Source: Icerya purchasi
Lineage: Eukaryota > Arthropoda > Insecta > Hemiptera > Monophlebidae
Assembly (NCBI GenBank): GCA_039619475.1
Contig: CM077115.1
Span: forward strand, 104,607,893-104,671,892
Direction: 5' to 3'
Length of the DNA stretch: 64,000 nucleotides
Below are positions 1-12,187 of the stretch, in pieces (within the stretch, counting starts at the first letter, position 1; each line of letters begins with the position of its first letter). The notes beneath the pieces are model-generated. The model saw only the letters and a program-made list of their open reading frames with translations. It was not told the DNA's origin and made no database searches. A program made the position numbers and the translations under genes.

Positions 1-970
1 CATAACGAACCGAAAATATCGTAACAAACAGTTCATTTTTTATTTCTTTTGTATTAATTTTATATTTAAATAAGAAAAAAGAAAACTGCTTTTTAATAGC
101 CACTAAACGAAAAAAGTAAAAGAAAATCGATTAATAAACATAGAAGAATTCTGCCTATTTATATACAGATATTAAATGTTTCGCGTATTTATGTTATATT
201 TGTTTGTGAAAGTGAATTACTGAGAACATATTGTGCACACTTTAAAAATCCCTACCCTTATTACATTTTGCAGTGATTTAGTCGGAAATTCTTTCAAATT
301 TGTTGGAAAACAGCTGATCATCACAGGTAAAATTACAAGACGCTTTTTATTTGTTTTTATAACGAATAAACCCCGATAGAGATAAATCTGACGACACTAT
401 ATACCTAAAATATAAATGTTCTAATAAAAAAAGTATAGAAATATATTCATCAAAATCAATGTGTCCAGTCATTGAAAACATTTTCCAACCATCTGGAAAG
501 TGAATTCGAAGAACCCCTACATTTTTGTTGCGTTCAGTATTGAAAAGCACAATTGTATGGAAAGAGGCTTTAAATTCATAAATGTGTTCATAAATTAGTT
601 TTTGTGAATATGTATAAGATTAAAATGAAGTTTAGAAGTTACAAAAAAAATATCGAGCAAAGTTCGGTCGCCCAGGTACTGTAGTATTATACGACTTAAA
701 TAGATTAATAGTATTTAATATAATTCCTCTTTTCATTTTTATTTGCTTTCTCCATAATTTCAGCACTTTCAGGAAACAACACAGTTACAATTTTTACACA
801 TCGAATTTACGACCCATTATATCAACAGCGATAATAAATGCGCATCATTTAAATAGTTTGAACAGTGTGTAAATAGGCTAAGCATATTAATATTTTACGT
901 TACCATCAAAAAACAAAAAAAAAATTATTATCACTTTTATTTCGCAAATTAAATAATTATTTATACTAAC
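1..970. other. brp intron sequence, no feature seen
   Basis: AT-rich DNA downstream of brp exon 4 in its direction of transcription. No continuing brp exon, repeat structure or other coding signal was recognised. Confidence 0.6.
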
Positions 971-1026
971 CTGTTTTTGAGCCATTACTTGCATTTGTTG
1001 AAACATTAACCTTTCTTCATCTTTCC
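971..1026 (-). CDS. brp: brp exon 4 (56-nt small exon)
   Basis: The exon is 56 nt, entered in phase 1 and leaving in phase 0, between GCAG and GTTAGT. It completes a Gly codon and adds KDEERLMFQQMQVMAQKQ, which matches the fly stretch that follows the LQAKG motif. It is too short to appear as an open frame on its own. The next exon (LDEF...) was not found in 1-970 and should lie outside the window. Confidence 0.85.
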
Positions 1027-2514
1027 CTGCGAGCAGTAAAAATTAAATTTTCAGTTTATGAAGCGTTAAATACGAATGGAAATAGTTAAGTGGAATTACA
1101 TTATCTATTAAAAAAAAGTACATCGAATATTACGGAGAATAAATTAAATATCTTTGAAAAATGTTGACTGAAAGAATCAACTGCTCCTGGTGTGAAATAA
1201 TCGATGCATAGCTTGTAATATCGCGCGGAAAATAAAAATTTAGTGCAATTTCTTTATTTTTCTTTTTTCATTAATCATATTATGAAGGAAATTTCTAATA
1301 TAATGCATATAATCATGTTGCCATTTGTAAGAGTAACATAGAACTACAATCAAACTACAGAAATGTTCCTTAAGCTGTATTGAATACGGCCGTATGCACT
1401 AGGATACGGCGGATTTCATGTAACTGTGTTTGTATACGAGAGCATTAAATTTATTATTTATTTATTCATTTATTTTATTTTATTTTATTTATTGGACTTT
1501 GGAAGGAACCAATTAGTCCATGTGTAGTACAAGGAAATATAACATAGTAACCTTATAATCTAATTTTACATTCTACAATAAAATTAAATAAAGAATAATA
1601 TATATTAGGATCCGCCGAAGAAAGTAAGGAACGTAAAACATACGGAGGCCACTGGCCAGTGACGTATTCAGAATATTGTTCGGGGGGTCTAAATTTTCAA
1701 ATAGGTGTATTTATTTATGTATATATATAATGTTATGGAAACATGTTTTAGAATTACGCAACTTATGATAGAAAAAATAAAATATATTTTCATAAAAAAT
1801 AATCATAAAAACAAACGCAAAATTATCAGGTACTTTGACACTACATTTATTTTTATATCACAGTGGTTCTGGGAGGGGGCAACTGCGCCCCCCTGAATAC
1901 ACTACTGTCACTGATCTAACGAAATAAGTCTAAAAAATAAACGCGATTCAGTCCTGTATATGACGATGTGCCGAGATATTGGAGCGCCAAACTTCTTTGG
2001 AAAAATATCAAGTTTCTTTGAGTGAAACCGGAGTAATACTCTTATAGAAGTCGCTGGCTTTATATTAGAGGAGTGTATTCAAATCCGATTACAACTGTGC
2101 CCTCACCGTCAAACGGAGATCCGTATATGGAATACGGGGCACAAGTTACCAATTTGTGCTGCAGATTTAGCGGTTTCATCGTAGACAGTGTTGTCAGGAA
2201 TTCCAGTGTGTCCAAGAATCCAGAAAAAGTTGACTGTGAGGTTCCTTCAACGAAGGATGTGTACCTCTTCTAAAATTGCAAATATAAAATAGGCACCTTG
2301 GGTAATATGGAAGTTCAATAGCTCAAGGAGTCAGATAAAATTAAGATATCATTACAGTTGAAATCACGAAGGAAACGTAGAGCCTTTACAATCAAAAAGG
2401 CCTCGGCAGTGAATATCGAGCTTGCAGATGGTAATTTGAATTTTTTAGTCACATTTCTGCTCGGAATAACAAACGCCGATCCTACCGGTCCTTGAATGCC
2501 TTTAGATCTATCCG

Positions 2515-2546
<32 letters not shown>

Positions 2547-3447
2547 AATCCTGGCCATTTGTCCATAATGATAGATATATGGTCCAAAAAGAAAGCAGGA
2601 CCTAGGTAAGACCCTCGTTTGTGGGATACTAAATTCACCATCGGAGCTGAAAATTTACCAGCGAAGGTGAACTGTGAGAATATTGGAGGAAGGTCGATAA
2701 GTAATAGAGATTTGTACGGGTAAAACATTTTTGCGGAGAGAGCGAACAAAGGAGGGGCTTTAGCAGTAAACGCCACTTATGGAAAATGTCAAAGTATTTA
2801 AGGGATAAGGAATTGTTGGAGAAGGATGCAAATTTAAGGAAAAACTGATTGGCAAGTTGCTGGAATTTTAACCGGATCGATGGGATGCAAGATTCCGAAC
2901 ATAAACCAACTACAGTTGAAGAGGAAAATGCTCCAAGCATCCAACGTAAACATGAGTTTTGGATCTCCTAGTAAGTTTGTTAATATGAACTCGAGCTGCA
3001 TTCCCGTAAATCGGAAATCCGTAATCTATCCGTAAGGTCCTTAAAATAAACGGGTCATCACCTCATCGAGTATTCCGTAACGCATTTAATATGTTGGAAG
3101 CCTGAAAGACCTTCGAACAGACTCGCTGAATATGATCCTTCCACAGCAACTTCTGGTCTAGTATTAGACTCAGGAATTTGGCGGAACTGGAATTGGTAAC
3201 AGAATCTCTTTGAAAGCGAATCGCTATATCGCTGTATGGTTAGTTAATCGTTTATATGTAAATATTATAACACGACTTTTCACAGTCGAGATTACCAGAT
3301 GGAACTCGGCCAAGCAATCAATATTCTTAGTGATATCTTTTTGAATAATATTGATGGCGGTAGTTAGAATCTTGTCTAAATGATAAACGGTAATATCATC
3401 GGCATAGGATGTGACGGTACTTTTAATTGGTAAATTAAATACAGGTG

Positions 3448-3493
<46 letters not shown>

Positions 3494-6400
3494 CAGTATT
3501 GGACTCAAGACGGAGCCCTGGGGAAACCAACCGGTCCGTAAAAGGAAATCTAAACGCTATTGTTCGGCCAGTAAATAAATTACAAAGGTAAGCTGCCAGG
3601 GGTGGCGGAACATGTATAGCGGTTTACCCGGGAATACAAAAGTGGAAAATGAACTTTGGAATATAATAAATTTATATTATAACAATCTAATTCAAATCAA
3701 TCTCAGACCATAAATTCAATTCATTTACACATATTGGAAAAACTACTTGCATTTAAGAAAATGTTAACCTTAGCATACATTTCTATTAAAAATATGATTT
3801 TATTACAATATTATAGCGAGCGCTTGTAAATTAGCATCTTTCAGTCTTAATAAAATACAATTTTTCCAAAAATGTAGAGGGCTTACGGCCTCTACCTATT
3901 CTGTTATTGTGACAGCGATGACAAAGGGGATACTAATTCAGAGAATTTCATTAATATGAAGTAAAAGTGACTTTTCCCAAATTCCTTAAAAAGTTTTTAT
4001 AAAAACTAACATTTATTTTGGTGTCCCTGTTAAATAATAAAAAAAAAAAAAAAACAAAAAAAAACATTTATATATTGTCTTGTTCTGTATAATGTGTGTG
4101 GGTACGCTGTGTGTATGCCCATGTGTGCGGATGATAATTATATTTGTAGCCTGCATTGAGCCGCTGGTCGCTGCAATCAGATATGTTCCGGGTTTATCAA
4201 CCGATAGAGAGGTAATTAGTAGTTACATCGTCTTCGATGATGAGACGACGTATTGTGTATTTTCGCTTAGTTGCTAATATGTAAATATAAATTCACAAGG
4301 CTATCACAGTTACGAAGTAAAAAATCAATAAAATGAAAAACGAGTACAAAATCTACGTCGGGACTAGGATTAAAATTTTAAATTCTAATGGTTGTCAAGA
4401 TCGTAGCAAATAGTAACAAATTAGCGGTAAAGTAAAACCACTCCATTAAAAGAAATAAGAAGATCCTACGCGAGAATCAGCCTATCGAAAAACCGAAGGA
4501 AGCGGCGAGAGACGAATAATTTTAAGTACCACCCGAGTGAAGTGGGCTGGAGTTGGCGAACAACATAGGTAAGTCATATTTCTATTATAATAAATTTGTT
4601 TTCTGGAGATAAATATGTATATTCCGCATTATCTAGTCGGTTTGATTGCACATCATTTATTTTTGTTAACCGTATCAGTTTATTTCTTTTTTTTTTGTTT
4701 TCCTTTTGTTCGAATTTACACGAAATATTGAACTGTATGTATGCGGAGCTTAATTTTTGCAGTTACTGATAATTGTGAATTTGTTCATGAATTGTATTTA
4801 TAAATATTTTGTATGGTTTAATATACATGTCTTTACAGAAAAATAATATTTGTTGCCTCTTCCCGCCGAACCACGTAAAGTTCTCTGTGATATTTTGGTG
4901 AGTTTGATCGAAACGCGACAATAAATACGTGTGGGTGCGTGTGCGTGTGCTGTACCTTTTCTCTTTAAGTTCAGTAATTCAAATTATTAAAAATAATACT
5001 TTTCCTTGATTAATAAAATTAACTAAAATCTCATAATCATCGTTTTTAAAACTAAGTTACGTTTAAATTATATAAAACCATTTAATACTTAAAATTTGGA
5101 GATGGAAATTGATTAATATATTTAATTTAAATCTTCAAAATAATCGATACGAAGTTTTAGTTTACGTAAAAGAGGACGGAAATTGATTAAGTTAAATACC
5201 GTGAATTTTCAAAAAATAGAAATTTAAATTAACCAAAACCTTAATTAACAATACTGATCGAATTAAAAATTGAAACGTAATGCGCTTATTTACTCACGAG
5301 TGATATAAAAATTAAACGGAAGATCGGAGATTACAATTTAAAATCTAAAATAACGTTTTTCATTATAGCTTTTTTTTCATGTTCACATTACTTTTATAAA
5401 GAAAAAAAACAAAAACGTACCGAATCCTTTTAGCTGTAACATATCAAGCAACTTTTTAATACTTTCATCTCGGGATATTAAAGTCTGTTTTTGCGTATCA
5501 ATTCGTAACTCTAATTCCTAAAATTTAAATAAACAAGAATTAACTTTAAGTACTTATTCAATATTTAACGCAAGTAACGCTAATTTATTAAAGAATTAAT
5601 AATTCATTATGAGTATCCTGGCGTAAGATAAAAAATTTCATGTCCTAACTAAACACCTTCGAAGTATGAGTTTTAGAAAAAAAAAACTTTATCTTTTTAA
5701 ATATCGTGCAACCAATTAATTTAATTTATTTTTGATTTGATCGTCGATTACTTTTAGACAGATTTCAGTGATGCGCTTTCCTAATGAACATTATTTCTTT
5801 GATGTTTAGATAAAGTGTTGAAAATTTGTGATTCATTGTTAGCGGTATATATGCATATGTGTAAAAAAAATGATTAAGTATTCTTATTATTTAAAAAAAT
5901 TAGGCACTCATGTATTTAAAATTCCGCATAACCTAATACAGGCACTAAAGCTTGATAAATGGTTATTTGGATAAAAAAAAAATATTTAATTTGTGAAATT
6001 TTCAATTTTTTTGTCCTATTAACGAGATTGGCAATTAATGAATAATTCAATAATGAAGAATGGTAACTGTATATTTGCGTAAATTACTCTCAGTTATATA
6101 TGGTTCAGTTTTAATAAGGACATTAGAACATTAATTGTGGTATAGCACTGGAAAATGATTGAAAAAAATAGCGATAGGCTTTGATCACATTTGGCTTTAA
6201 AGAACAATTATTACAGAAATATGGTTTTTTAATCGAAATACAGGTAAACGTAAACGGATAAATTTATTAATGATCTCTTTAATAGAATGATGATGGGGTA
6301 AATGTAATGCAAACAACAGGCGAACAAAGATGATACCACGATTGTTTACGATTTATACAAATATATTAATTTAATGTATTCAAAAATTTGAGTAATTGTC

Positions 6401-9400
6401 AAAAACTGCTAATTTTAATTAAATTCAGGACAAGAAATTACAATGGGTCTAATTATTAATGATTTTTTTTTAAATTTTAAATTCTTGAGGGGCATACATA
6501 CACATGACGTCACTGAAAATTATAAGCGTTGCATATCTGAAAATTTTGGAAGCGATTAAGAACATTAGAAATATGTTTTGTGACGGGAATATAGCATGAA
6601 AATCTGTATCAAAGAATGAATATGTAATAAATAAAAAAATACCACAGAAATTCAGAATAATAAAAGGAGTCGAAAAAAGGAACTGGCCCTTTTGTTCGCA
6701 TCAGTGCGTTAAACTCATAAATTATGCACTTTAACTTTACAATTCCCGGCGCTTCGTCAAGGATATTGCATTCAATTTATTTTACACATCCTCTATAAAA
6801 TGTGTAGAATTATATTTAAAATTAATTTTTTAATGGAAAATACTTTTTTTTTTTTCGAGTAAAATAATGTTCTTTTACTTGACTTCCCTTTTATCGACTT
6901 GTTTTATTGATATTAGTACTGCTTAACTTACTTGTACGTAATGATTCATACACATAACCCGACTAAAAAAAGTGTTTATAAATTTTAAAACCACTGCGAG
7001 TACACTGCATCAACAATTCTTGAAATATAATGGCTCGAGTGATTATTTCCTTTAATCTTTTTCATCTTTTACAATGTTTTTATGTTATCGACATCTCGAC
7101 CGAATATCGAAATCATTCTTGATTTTTGTTTTCACATATTTGTTGTCTCTTACATTCTCATTGTCTTTCAAACATATTTTTTAAAAATGGCCAAACTACT
7201 TCCGCAGTTTTAAAATTTGATGTTTCAGATGCTGTAGCGTTCATTATTAGATTTTACAGGACGTTTTTATTTGAATTATAGTCCCTTATCTTTATTTAAG
7301 TTATCATTTTCCTCTATTGCCTGTGTCTCAATCATAGTATAAAATTTGTTTTCACTTCATTTTTTGTCTTTGCTTTCATGCCATTCTTAATTTTTAGTTT
7401 CTAAGTAATGCAAATGTACAGAGTTATCATTTAAATCTCATTTTGCAATTATCAAAATTCGATCCTCCGAATAATAATGATAAAATTTCGATAAACGAGT
7501 AAATTGTTTAAAGTATTTTTATCGGACATTAATGCAACTTAAATTGACGATACAAAAGAAGTTATATTTACATACCCCTAAAGAGGCCATAGCAAAATAT
7601 TTTCAAAACGTGGTATTCCAAAAGATCTGACAATATTTTTATATTTGTTAAAATAGTAGCTGAATTTTCCTTCAGAGTAACAGTACATAGTGCAGTGAAG
7701 GATATAACAATTATAATAATAAAGGTATTAATATGATAAATCTTAATTCCTGTACATTGTTATAATCGTTGTTCTAAAGGCTCCCCCAAATGATATAATA
7801 ATACAAAATACTGTTTAAGTTTACCATTCACAGAACAGTGAGTACATTATTAACTGTTATTGTGTTCAGTGAATTCTAAATTACCTATATTACATATATT
7901 GATGTACACTTTTTAAATTTTTAAATTTCAATAAATTCATACTGAAAAAACTTTTCACTCTGCAAAAAGAACCCAGTTTAATTTTAAAGTACATAGCAGG
8001 TTAAGATAGTGAAAAATGCCCCCAAACCAATCGTTATAAAACCTATACCATCGTATCAGGCATCGGAAAATAATATCATCCTGAAAGTTTCAGCCGCCGC
8101 TCACTCCTACGGGGCACCCCCTAGGGGAAAAAATGTAAAATCAGGTTTTTCGACAATATCTTGAGAACCACTTGGCCGATATTATTCAAATTAGACCCAA
8201 ATTAAAGGTATTTCAAAACTTTACAACTAAAAAAGATTTTTGAACTTATTTATCAACAAAACCTAACTTAAAAATCCATTTAAAAATTTCAAAACACTGT
8301 AAAAATAGATCTAAAACAAACACCTCGCTGGAAAAATTATATATCATGTATTTTATGCTAAACTACCCTAATGAATGTTTTCAGATTTTTTAAAGGGGTA
8401 GACGCACCTTAAAAAAAATAAAAAATGTTTTTTTTTTTGCATTTTGGGGTCAAATTTAGCAGCTATGAGCTGATAATTTTTTTATTTTAGCCTCAGATTT
8501 ATACAAAAGACATAATAAGTACTTCCCTGTATTTTGGACGCAAAGAATATGAAATGAAACATTCAAATATCATTTTTCTGCTGGTTTCTTGGTTGGTTTT
8601 TCATTTTTATAGCTCACAGAACACTGAAATGATCCACTTCGTCTTGATTTTCAACTACAATGACTTATAAATATACTCCAATATATTAAAAACAAAGTAT
8701 TTACGAAAAACTACTCTGATGAATTTATTCAAATATTTAGAAGTTGTGAAAACCCCTTAAAAACTAAAAAAAAACGTTGCTTTGCATTTTTGGCCATATT
8801 TAGCTTCCATGAGCCGATAAAAACATTTTTTTTGCCCTCAGTTTTATACAAAATGGCATAATAAGTAATTTCCAGTATTTTGGGCACAAATGATATGATG
8901 AAAAAAAATAAATCTCTTTTTTCTGCTGGTTGTTTGGTTGGTTTTTCGGTTTTACGTGTCACATATACTGAAATAATTCATATTTGTTTGCCTTCGTTAA
9001 AAGGAAAAGAGGATATTGTAGAAACTACTTTCGTCGGTTAACAATGGTCCGTTAGATTATTGAAGCCATCCACGATGCAGTAGGCTAAAAATTGAAATTG
9101 CTTCGCAACCAGTTTAATAATAAGTTACTTGGGGATGTAAAATCGTTTGTTTCTTGCACGATCAGGGAAGTGGAGTCGTCAAAAAGTTCTTTTTCAATAA
9201 TTGACATCTGCAGGCGTCATAGATTTTCCAGAGTTGGCAGAAAAAGATTTGGAATTACTTTTTACTGGCATTTATCAATTACAGTTAGCAGTTTCATATT
9301 TAGCTGAAATGTTGGGCGATTCCGAAGAAATCAATCTTCAGTACCGGAAGGAATCACCAGATATTATCAAAATTCAAGTACGATCTCGCCATGTGAGTGG

Positions 9401-12187
9401 TCGGACGTATAATTACCACATACAGTATATATCGAATTGTATTGCGCATAGTGGTATTAACCGACATTACTGTGAGTGTGCTGATCGTATGTGAACCATT
9501 GGCTATTGTGCACATGTCGCTGCGGTGATATATTATTTATCACACGCACGATATCTTTCAAAGTTAATAAAACCTGCTGAACATCTTACAAAACTTTTCG
9601 ATGCTGTACATCATACACCAGTTATACAAGAAGATAGCGGTGAAGATGATCAGTTGTAACTTTACATTAAAATGATTATTAACTATTTCTATATTCTTTA
9701 TGTTTAAAATATATGACAATATTGGCAGTGTCTTTTGAGATAAAAAAGAGCAATTCAAATTCTATCGTTTATTTTTAATTTACTTTATTTTTTACATCAT
9801 TGTAAGAATAAACCGATCTAAAAACAAGACGAAAATTAGCTTTTAAATATTTTTTTTTATATTATTTACATTTTAAATATTGTAACGAGCTGTTAAATCA
9901 TTTAAGGTAAAAATAAAAAAATAAAAAATCATAACATGTGAACAAAGTATCCGAAATCATTTATTCTTTGATTTAACTGATCATCTTATTTATTATTTCG
10001 TCGCATCAGTATTTTGTAAGATAATAAAATACAAATTCCAGCCAAAAATATAGTAGAAAAGTAAATTAAAACTTTTTCACTTCATATTCCTTGTGCCCAA
10101 AATACTGGAAAGTACTTATTATGCCATTTTGTATAAAACTGAGGGCAAAAAAAATGTTTTTATCAGCTCATGGAAGCTAAATATGGCCAAAAATGCAAAG
10201 CAACGTTTTTTTTTAGTTTTTAAAGGGTTTTCACAACTTCTAAATATTTGAATAAATTCATCAGAGTAGTTTTTCGTAAATACTTTGTTTTTAATATATT
10301 GGAGTATATTTATAAGTCATTGTAGTTGAAAATCAAGACGAAGTGGATCATTTCAGTGTTCTGTGAGCTATAAAAATGAAAAACCAACCAAGAAACCAGC
10401 AGAAAAATGATATTTGAATGTTTCATTTCATATTCTTTGCGTCCAAAATACAGGGAAGTACTTATTATGTCTTTTGTATAAATCTGAGGCTAAAATAAAA
10501 AAATTATCAGCTTATAGCTGCTAAATTTGACCCCAAAATGCAAAAAAAAAAACATTTTTTATTTTTTTTAAGGTGCGTCTACCCCTTTAAAAAATCTGAA
10601 AACATTCATTAGGGTAGTTTAGCATAAAATACATGATATATAATTTTTCCAGCGAGGTGTTTGTTTTAGATCTATTTTTACAGTGTTTTGAAATTTTTAA
10701 ATGGATTTTTAAGTTAGGTTTTGTTGATAAATAAGTTCAAAAATCTTTTTTAGTTGTAAAGTTTTGAAATACCTTTAATTTGGGTCTAATTTGAATAATA
10801 TCGGCCAAGTGGTTCTCAAGATATTGTCGAAAAACCTGATTTTACATTTTTTCCCCTAGGGGGTGCCCCGTAGGAGTGAGCGGCGGCTGAAACTTTCAGG
10901 ATGATATTATTTTCCGATGCCTGATACGATGGTATAGGTTTTATAACGATTGGTTTGGGGGCATTTTTCACTATCTTAACCTGCTATGTCCTTTAATCTA
11001 AAACATCTTCTTTTGAAATGAAAAATTTTTTGTTTAAGGGGATATCGATTTTTCTTATACATCCTTATTTTATAAGATCTTTTGAATCATTGACACGCAC
11101 AAGTTATTTTATAAAGAAAAGTATCATAAAAATTGACGAATTTCGTTTCTTACTTTTATAGTTTCTCTTAGAATGGCCACTTCGCGTAAAAGATGTTCGT
11201 TTTCTGCATAAAGAGTGTCTACGGCCTTATGACTACCGAATGAAGGTTCTCTTGACTTCATTCTTAGTTCTTCTTCAAGCTGTCGCACTAGCATCGCTTG
11301 TTTCTAGACACATATAACAGTTTTAAATATTCACAAACTTTACGTATTAATAATCAACTTTTAATGCATGTTAAATAAGCAATTAGAAATAAATTTTAGT
11401 TTACCTGATTTTCCGAATGCAACATTTTAAGTTGGTCATTTATTAAATTATATTTGGCTGATTCTTCTTTTCTTAAAGCGCGTTCTTTTTTCAGCTCTGG
11501 ACTCCAAAAAGTTTTTATACTATGCATACTGGATCCAAGTTTTTGATTGGTTAACTCGAGTTCCTTTTTTAAAGTTGTTAATTCTTTATGTAGGTCCGCA
11601 CTTGTGTTCTGTAACTGACCTAATGTGCCACTTGTAGAAGTGTCGCGTAAATGACTAGAAGGATAATAATTAATATTCGGACTTTGTCTGCTACTTTGTC
11701 GATAAATATCGTCATGGTATAAATTCATGTCGTTAGTTCTATCTCTCGACTTTTCTCTATGCCTCATGTAGTCTTTTTCGCTCGGAACAGGATCTCCAAG
11801 AATGCCTCTGCTGTCGACACCTCTGTCTAAAGAATGATATTTTGAGGTGAGACCTCTTTCGTTTGGATACGTACGGGTTGCGCTCCTTGATCTGTGCATA
11901 TTTCCACTAGACAATAAACGTTCACGATCTTCTAACAGTATAGGACTAGGTAGATCTTTATCTTGTAAATAATATGAACTAAATTCATTATTCGGAGAAT
12001 TTCTTAAATTTCTCTTATTCGGACTAATACGAGGATTTGTCGGTACTCTAGTATTAGTACCAGGATAATTTTTCGACGGAGATCGGTCGACGGTAGGCAG
12101 TTCATTAATTTTCCTCTCACTACAGGGAGATAAAGCACTTAATCCGGTGCCCAGCAATGTATTAGCATTATATAAATGACGAGACAT
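971..12187 (-). CDS. brp: Bruchpilot / ELKS-CAST active-zone scaffold, N-terminal part (4 exons, continues off the left edge)
   Basis: Four minus-strand exons join in phase: 12187-11405, 11303-11154, 5517-5421 and 1026-971, giving about 362 codons. The family builds the cytomatrix of presynaptic active zones, tethers synaptic vesicles and clusters calcium channels. Diagnostic stretches are LGSSMHSIKTFWSPELKK and KKERALRKEESAKY near the end of exon 1, then RDESIKKLL and a Gln/Met-rich QQMQVMAQKQ; these match insect Bruchpilot closely. The N-terminal ~200 residues are low-complexity, rich in Ser, Arg, Asn and Pro. The coiled-coil rod starts at the end of exon 1. The start chosen is the ATG at 12187-12185; upstream codons in the same frame encode a hydrophobic run unlike the family. 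The long coiled-coil C-terminus must lie left of position 971. Splice sites and phases are read by eye. Divergent from TIPIN. Confidence 0.9.
1657..1913. mobile_element. Putative non-autonomous hAT-like MITE
   Basis: A 257-bp segment starts CAGTGACGTATTCAG and ends in a related inverted sequence (...CTGAATACACTACTGTCACTG), with a G-run / C-run just inside each end. CAGTG-type ends suggest a hAT-like element. I could not see matching 8-bp target duplications, so the superfamily is tentative. It lies in a brp intron. Confidence 0.4.
2100..3560 (-). mobile_element. Non-LTR retrotransposon (LINE) relic: reverse transcriptase plus RNase H
   Basis: Reading the minus strand from 3545, the motif PQGSVLSPILFN (RT block 4) is followed by SYADDITVYHL, the YADD catalytic box, near 3400. 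The thumb-like segment ILDQKLLWKDHIQRVC lies near 3130-3190. RNase H remnants follow: YTDRSK near 2505, FTAEAF and ILSDSLS near 2325-2420, and FFWILGHTGIPDN near 2190-2235. The frame is broken by stops, frameshifts and a (TA)n tract at 3450-3490 between the RT blocks. This order fits I/R1/Jockey-group LINEs. The copy is dead and sits antisense-neutral in a brp intron (same strand as brp). Confidence 0.85.
3450..3490. repeat. (TA)n microsatellite inside the LINE relic
   Basis: An uninterrupted TA tract of about 40 bp between the RT blocks SPILFN and YADD. It expanded after the LINE died, since it replaces coding sequence. Confidence 0.9.
3561..5420. other. brp intron, no gene seen
   Basis: AT-rich intron. 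Only small items were seen: an A-rich tract near 4039-4065 and a short hairpin with GTAGAGG / CCTCTAC arms near 3876-3898. No coding or element ends were recognised. Confidence 0.5.
5421..5517 (-). CDS. brp: brp exon 3
   Basis: This 97-nt exon enters in phase 0 after TTTTAG and leaves in phase 1 at TTCG|GTACGT. It encodes ELELRIDTQKQTLISRDESI followed by KKLLDMLQLKGF, the ELKS signature around RDESIKKLL. A 5.6-kb intron containing the long inverted-repeat element separates it from exon 2. Confidence 0.9.
5518..7990. other. brp intron, no gene seen
   Basis: AT-rich intron between brp exon 3 and the long inverted-repeat element. No open frame with recognisable content and no clear transposon ends were found. 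Confidence 0.55.
7991..8905. repeat. Left arm of long inverted repeat
   Basis: Pairs with 10075-10989. GC-richer outer part includes CCGCCGCTCACTCCTACGGG, which is mirrored near 10864-10890. The tandem ~350-bp subrepeats occupy the inner half. Confidence 0.85.
9201..9659 (+). pseudogene. SWIM zinc-finger transposase C-terminal fragment
   Basis: The frame runs through 9201-9659 with a single in-frame TGA at 9492-9494 and ends at TAA 9657. There is no convincing ATG; the visible frame starts in DFPELAEKDLELLFTG. Key residues are HYCECADRM, then (after the stop) TIGYCAHVAAVIYYL, giving CxC...CxH, the SWIM finger. An acidic tail (EDSGEDDQL) ends the protein. The preceding ORF portion at 9092-9200 is in another frame. 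The N-terminal and catalytic regions are absent, so this copy is non-autonomous. The family role (DNA binding by a transposase) is inferred from the SWIM motif and the inverted arms. Confidence 0.6.
10075..10989. repeat. Right arm of long inverted repeat
   Basis: Reverse complement of 7991-8905 with scattered differences. It ends CTTAACCTGCTATGT at 10989. Confidence 0.85.
11154..11303 (-). CDS. brp: brp exon 2
   Basis: The exon is 150 nt (50 codons), phase 0 on both sides, with acceptor CTAG and donor GTAAGA. It continues the coiled coil: KQAMLVRQLEEEL, then AENEHLLREVAILRETIK. KQAMLVRQLEEEL is nearly invariant in insect ELKS proteins. The intron to exon 1 is only about 100 bp. Confidence 0.9.
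11405..12187 (-). CDS. brp: brp exon 1 (first recognised coding exon)
   Basis: The exon has 261 codons and ends in phase 0 at CAG|GTAA. It carries the disordered Ser/Arg/Pro-rich head, including HRSRSATRTYPNERG and SRDR/RQSPN blocks shared with fly Bruchpilot. The first long heptad segment follows (LHKELTTLKKELELTNQKLG), ending LINDQLKMLHSENQ. The roughly first 90 residues, before the HRSRS block, have no counterpart I recognise in the fly protein. An untranslated or alternative 5' exon may exist further right. Confidence 0.88.

Larger units (their letters stand above)
7991..10989. mobile_element. 3-kb DNA transposon with ~915-bp terminal inverted repeats and a SWIM-finger ORF
   Basis: Arms 7991-~8905 and ~10075-10989 are long, highly similar inverted repeats; the outermost bases read ACATAGCAGGTTAAGATAGT on both ends. 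Each arm contains two diverged tandem copies of a ~350-bp subrepeat (around 8420-8600 and 8770-8950, mirrored at 10083-10300 and 10430-10560). The interior holds a decayed ORF with a CxC...CxH SWIM zinc finger. SWIM fingers and long inverted ends are both typical of Mutator-like (MULE) transposases, so I favour a MULE-like or foldback-type element. No convincing target-site duplication was seen. It is inserted in the intron between brp exons 2 and 3. Confidence 0.8.

Noticed and set aside
8729..8962. Minus-strand open frame of 77 codons
   Set aside because: Lies largely in the left inverted arm, has a mirror copy in the right arm, and no motif; non-coding arm sequence.
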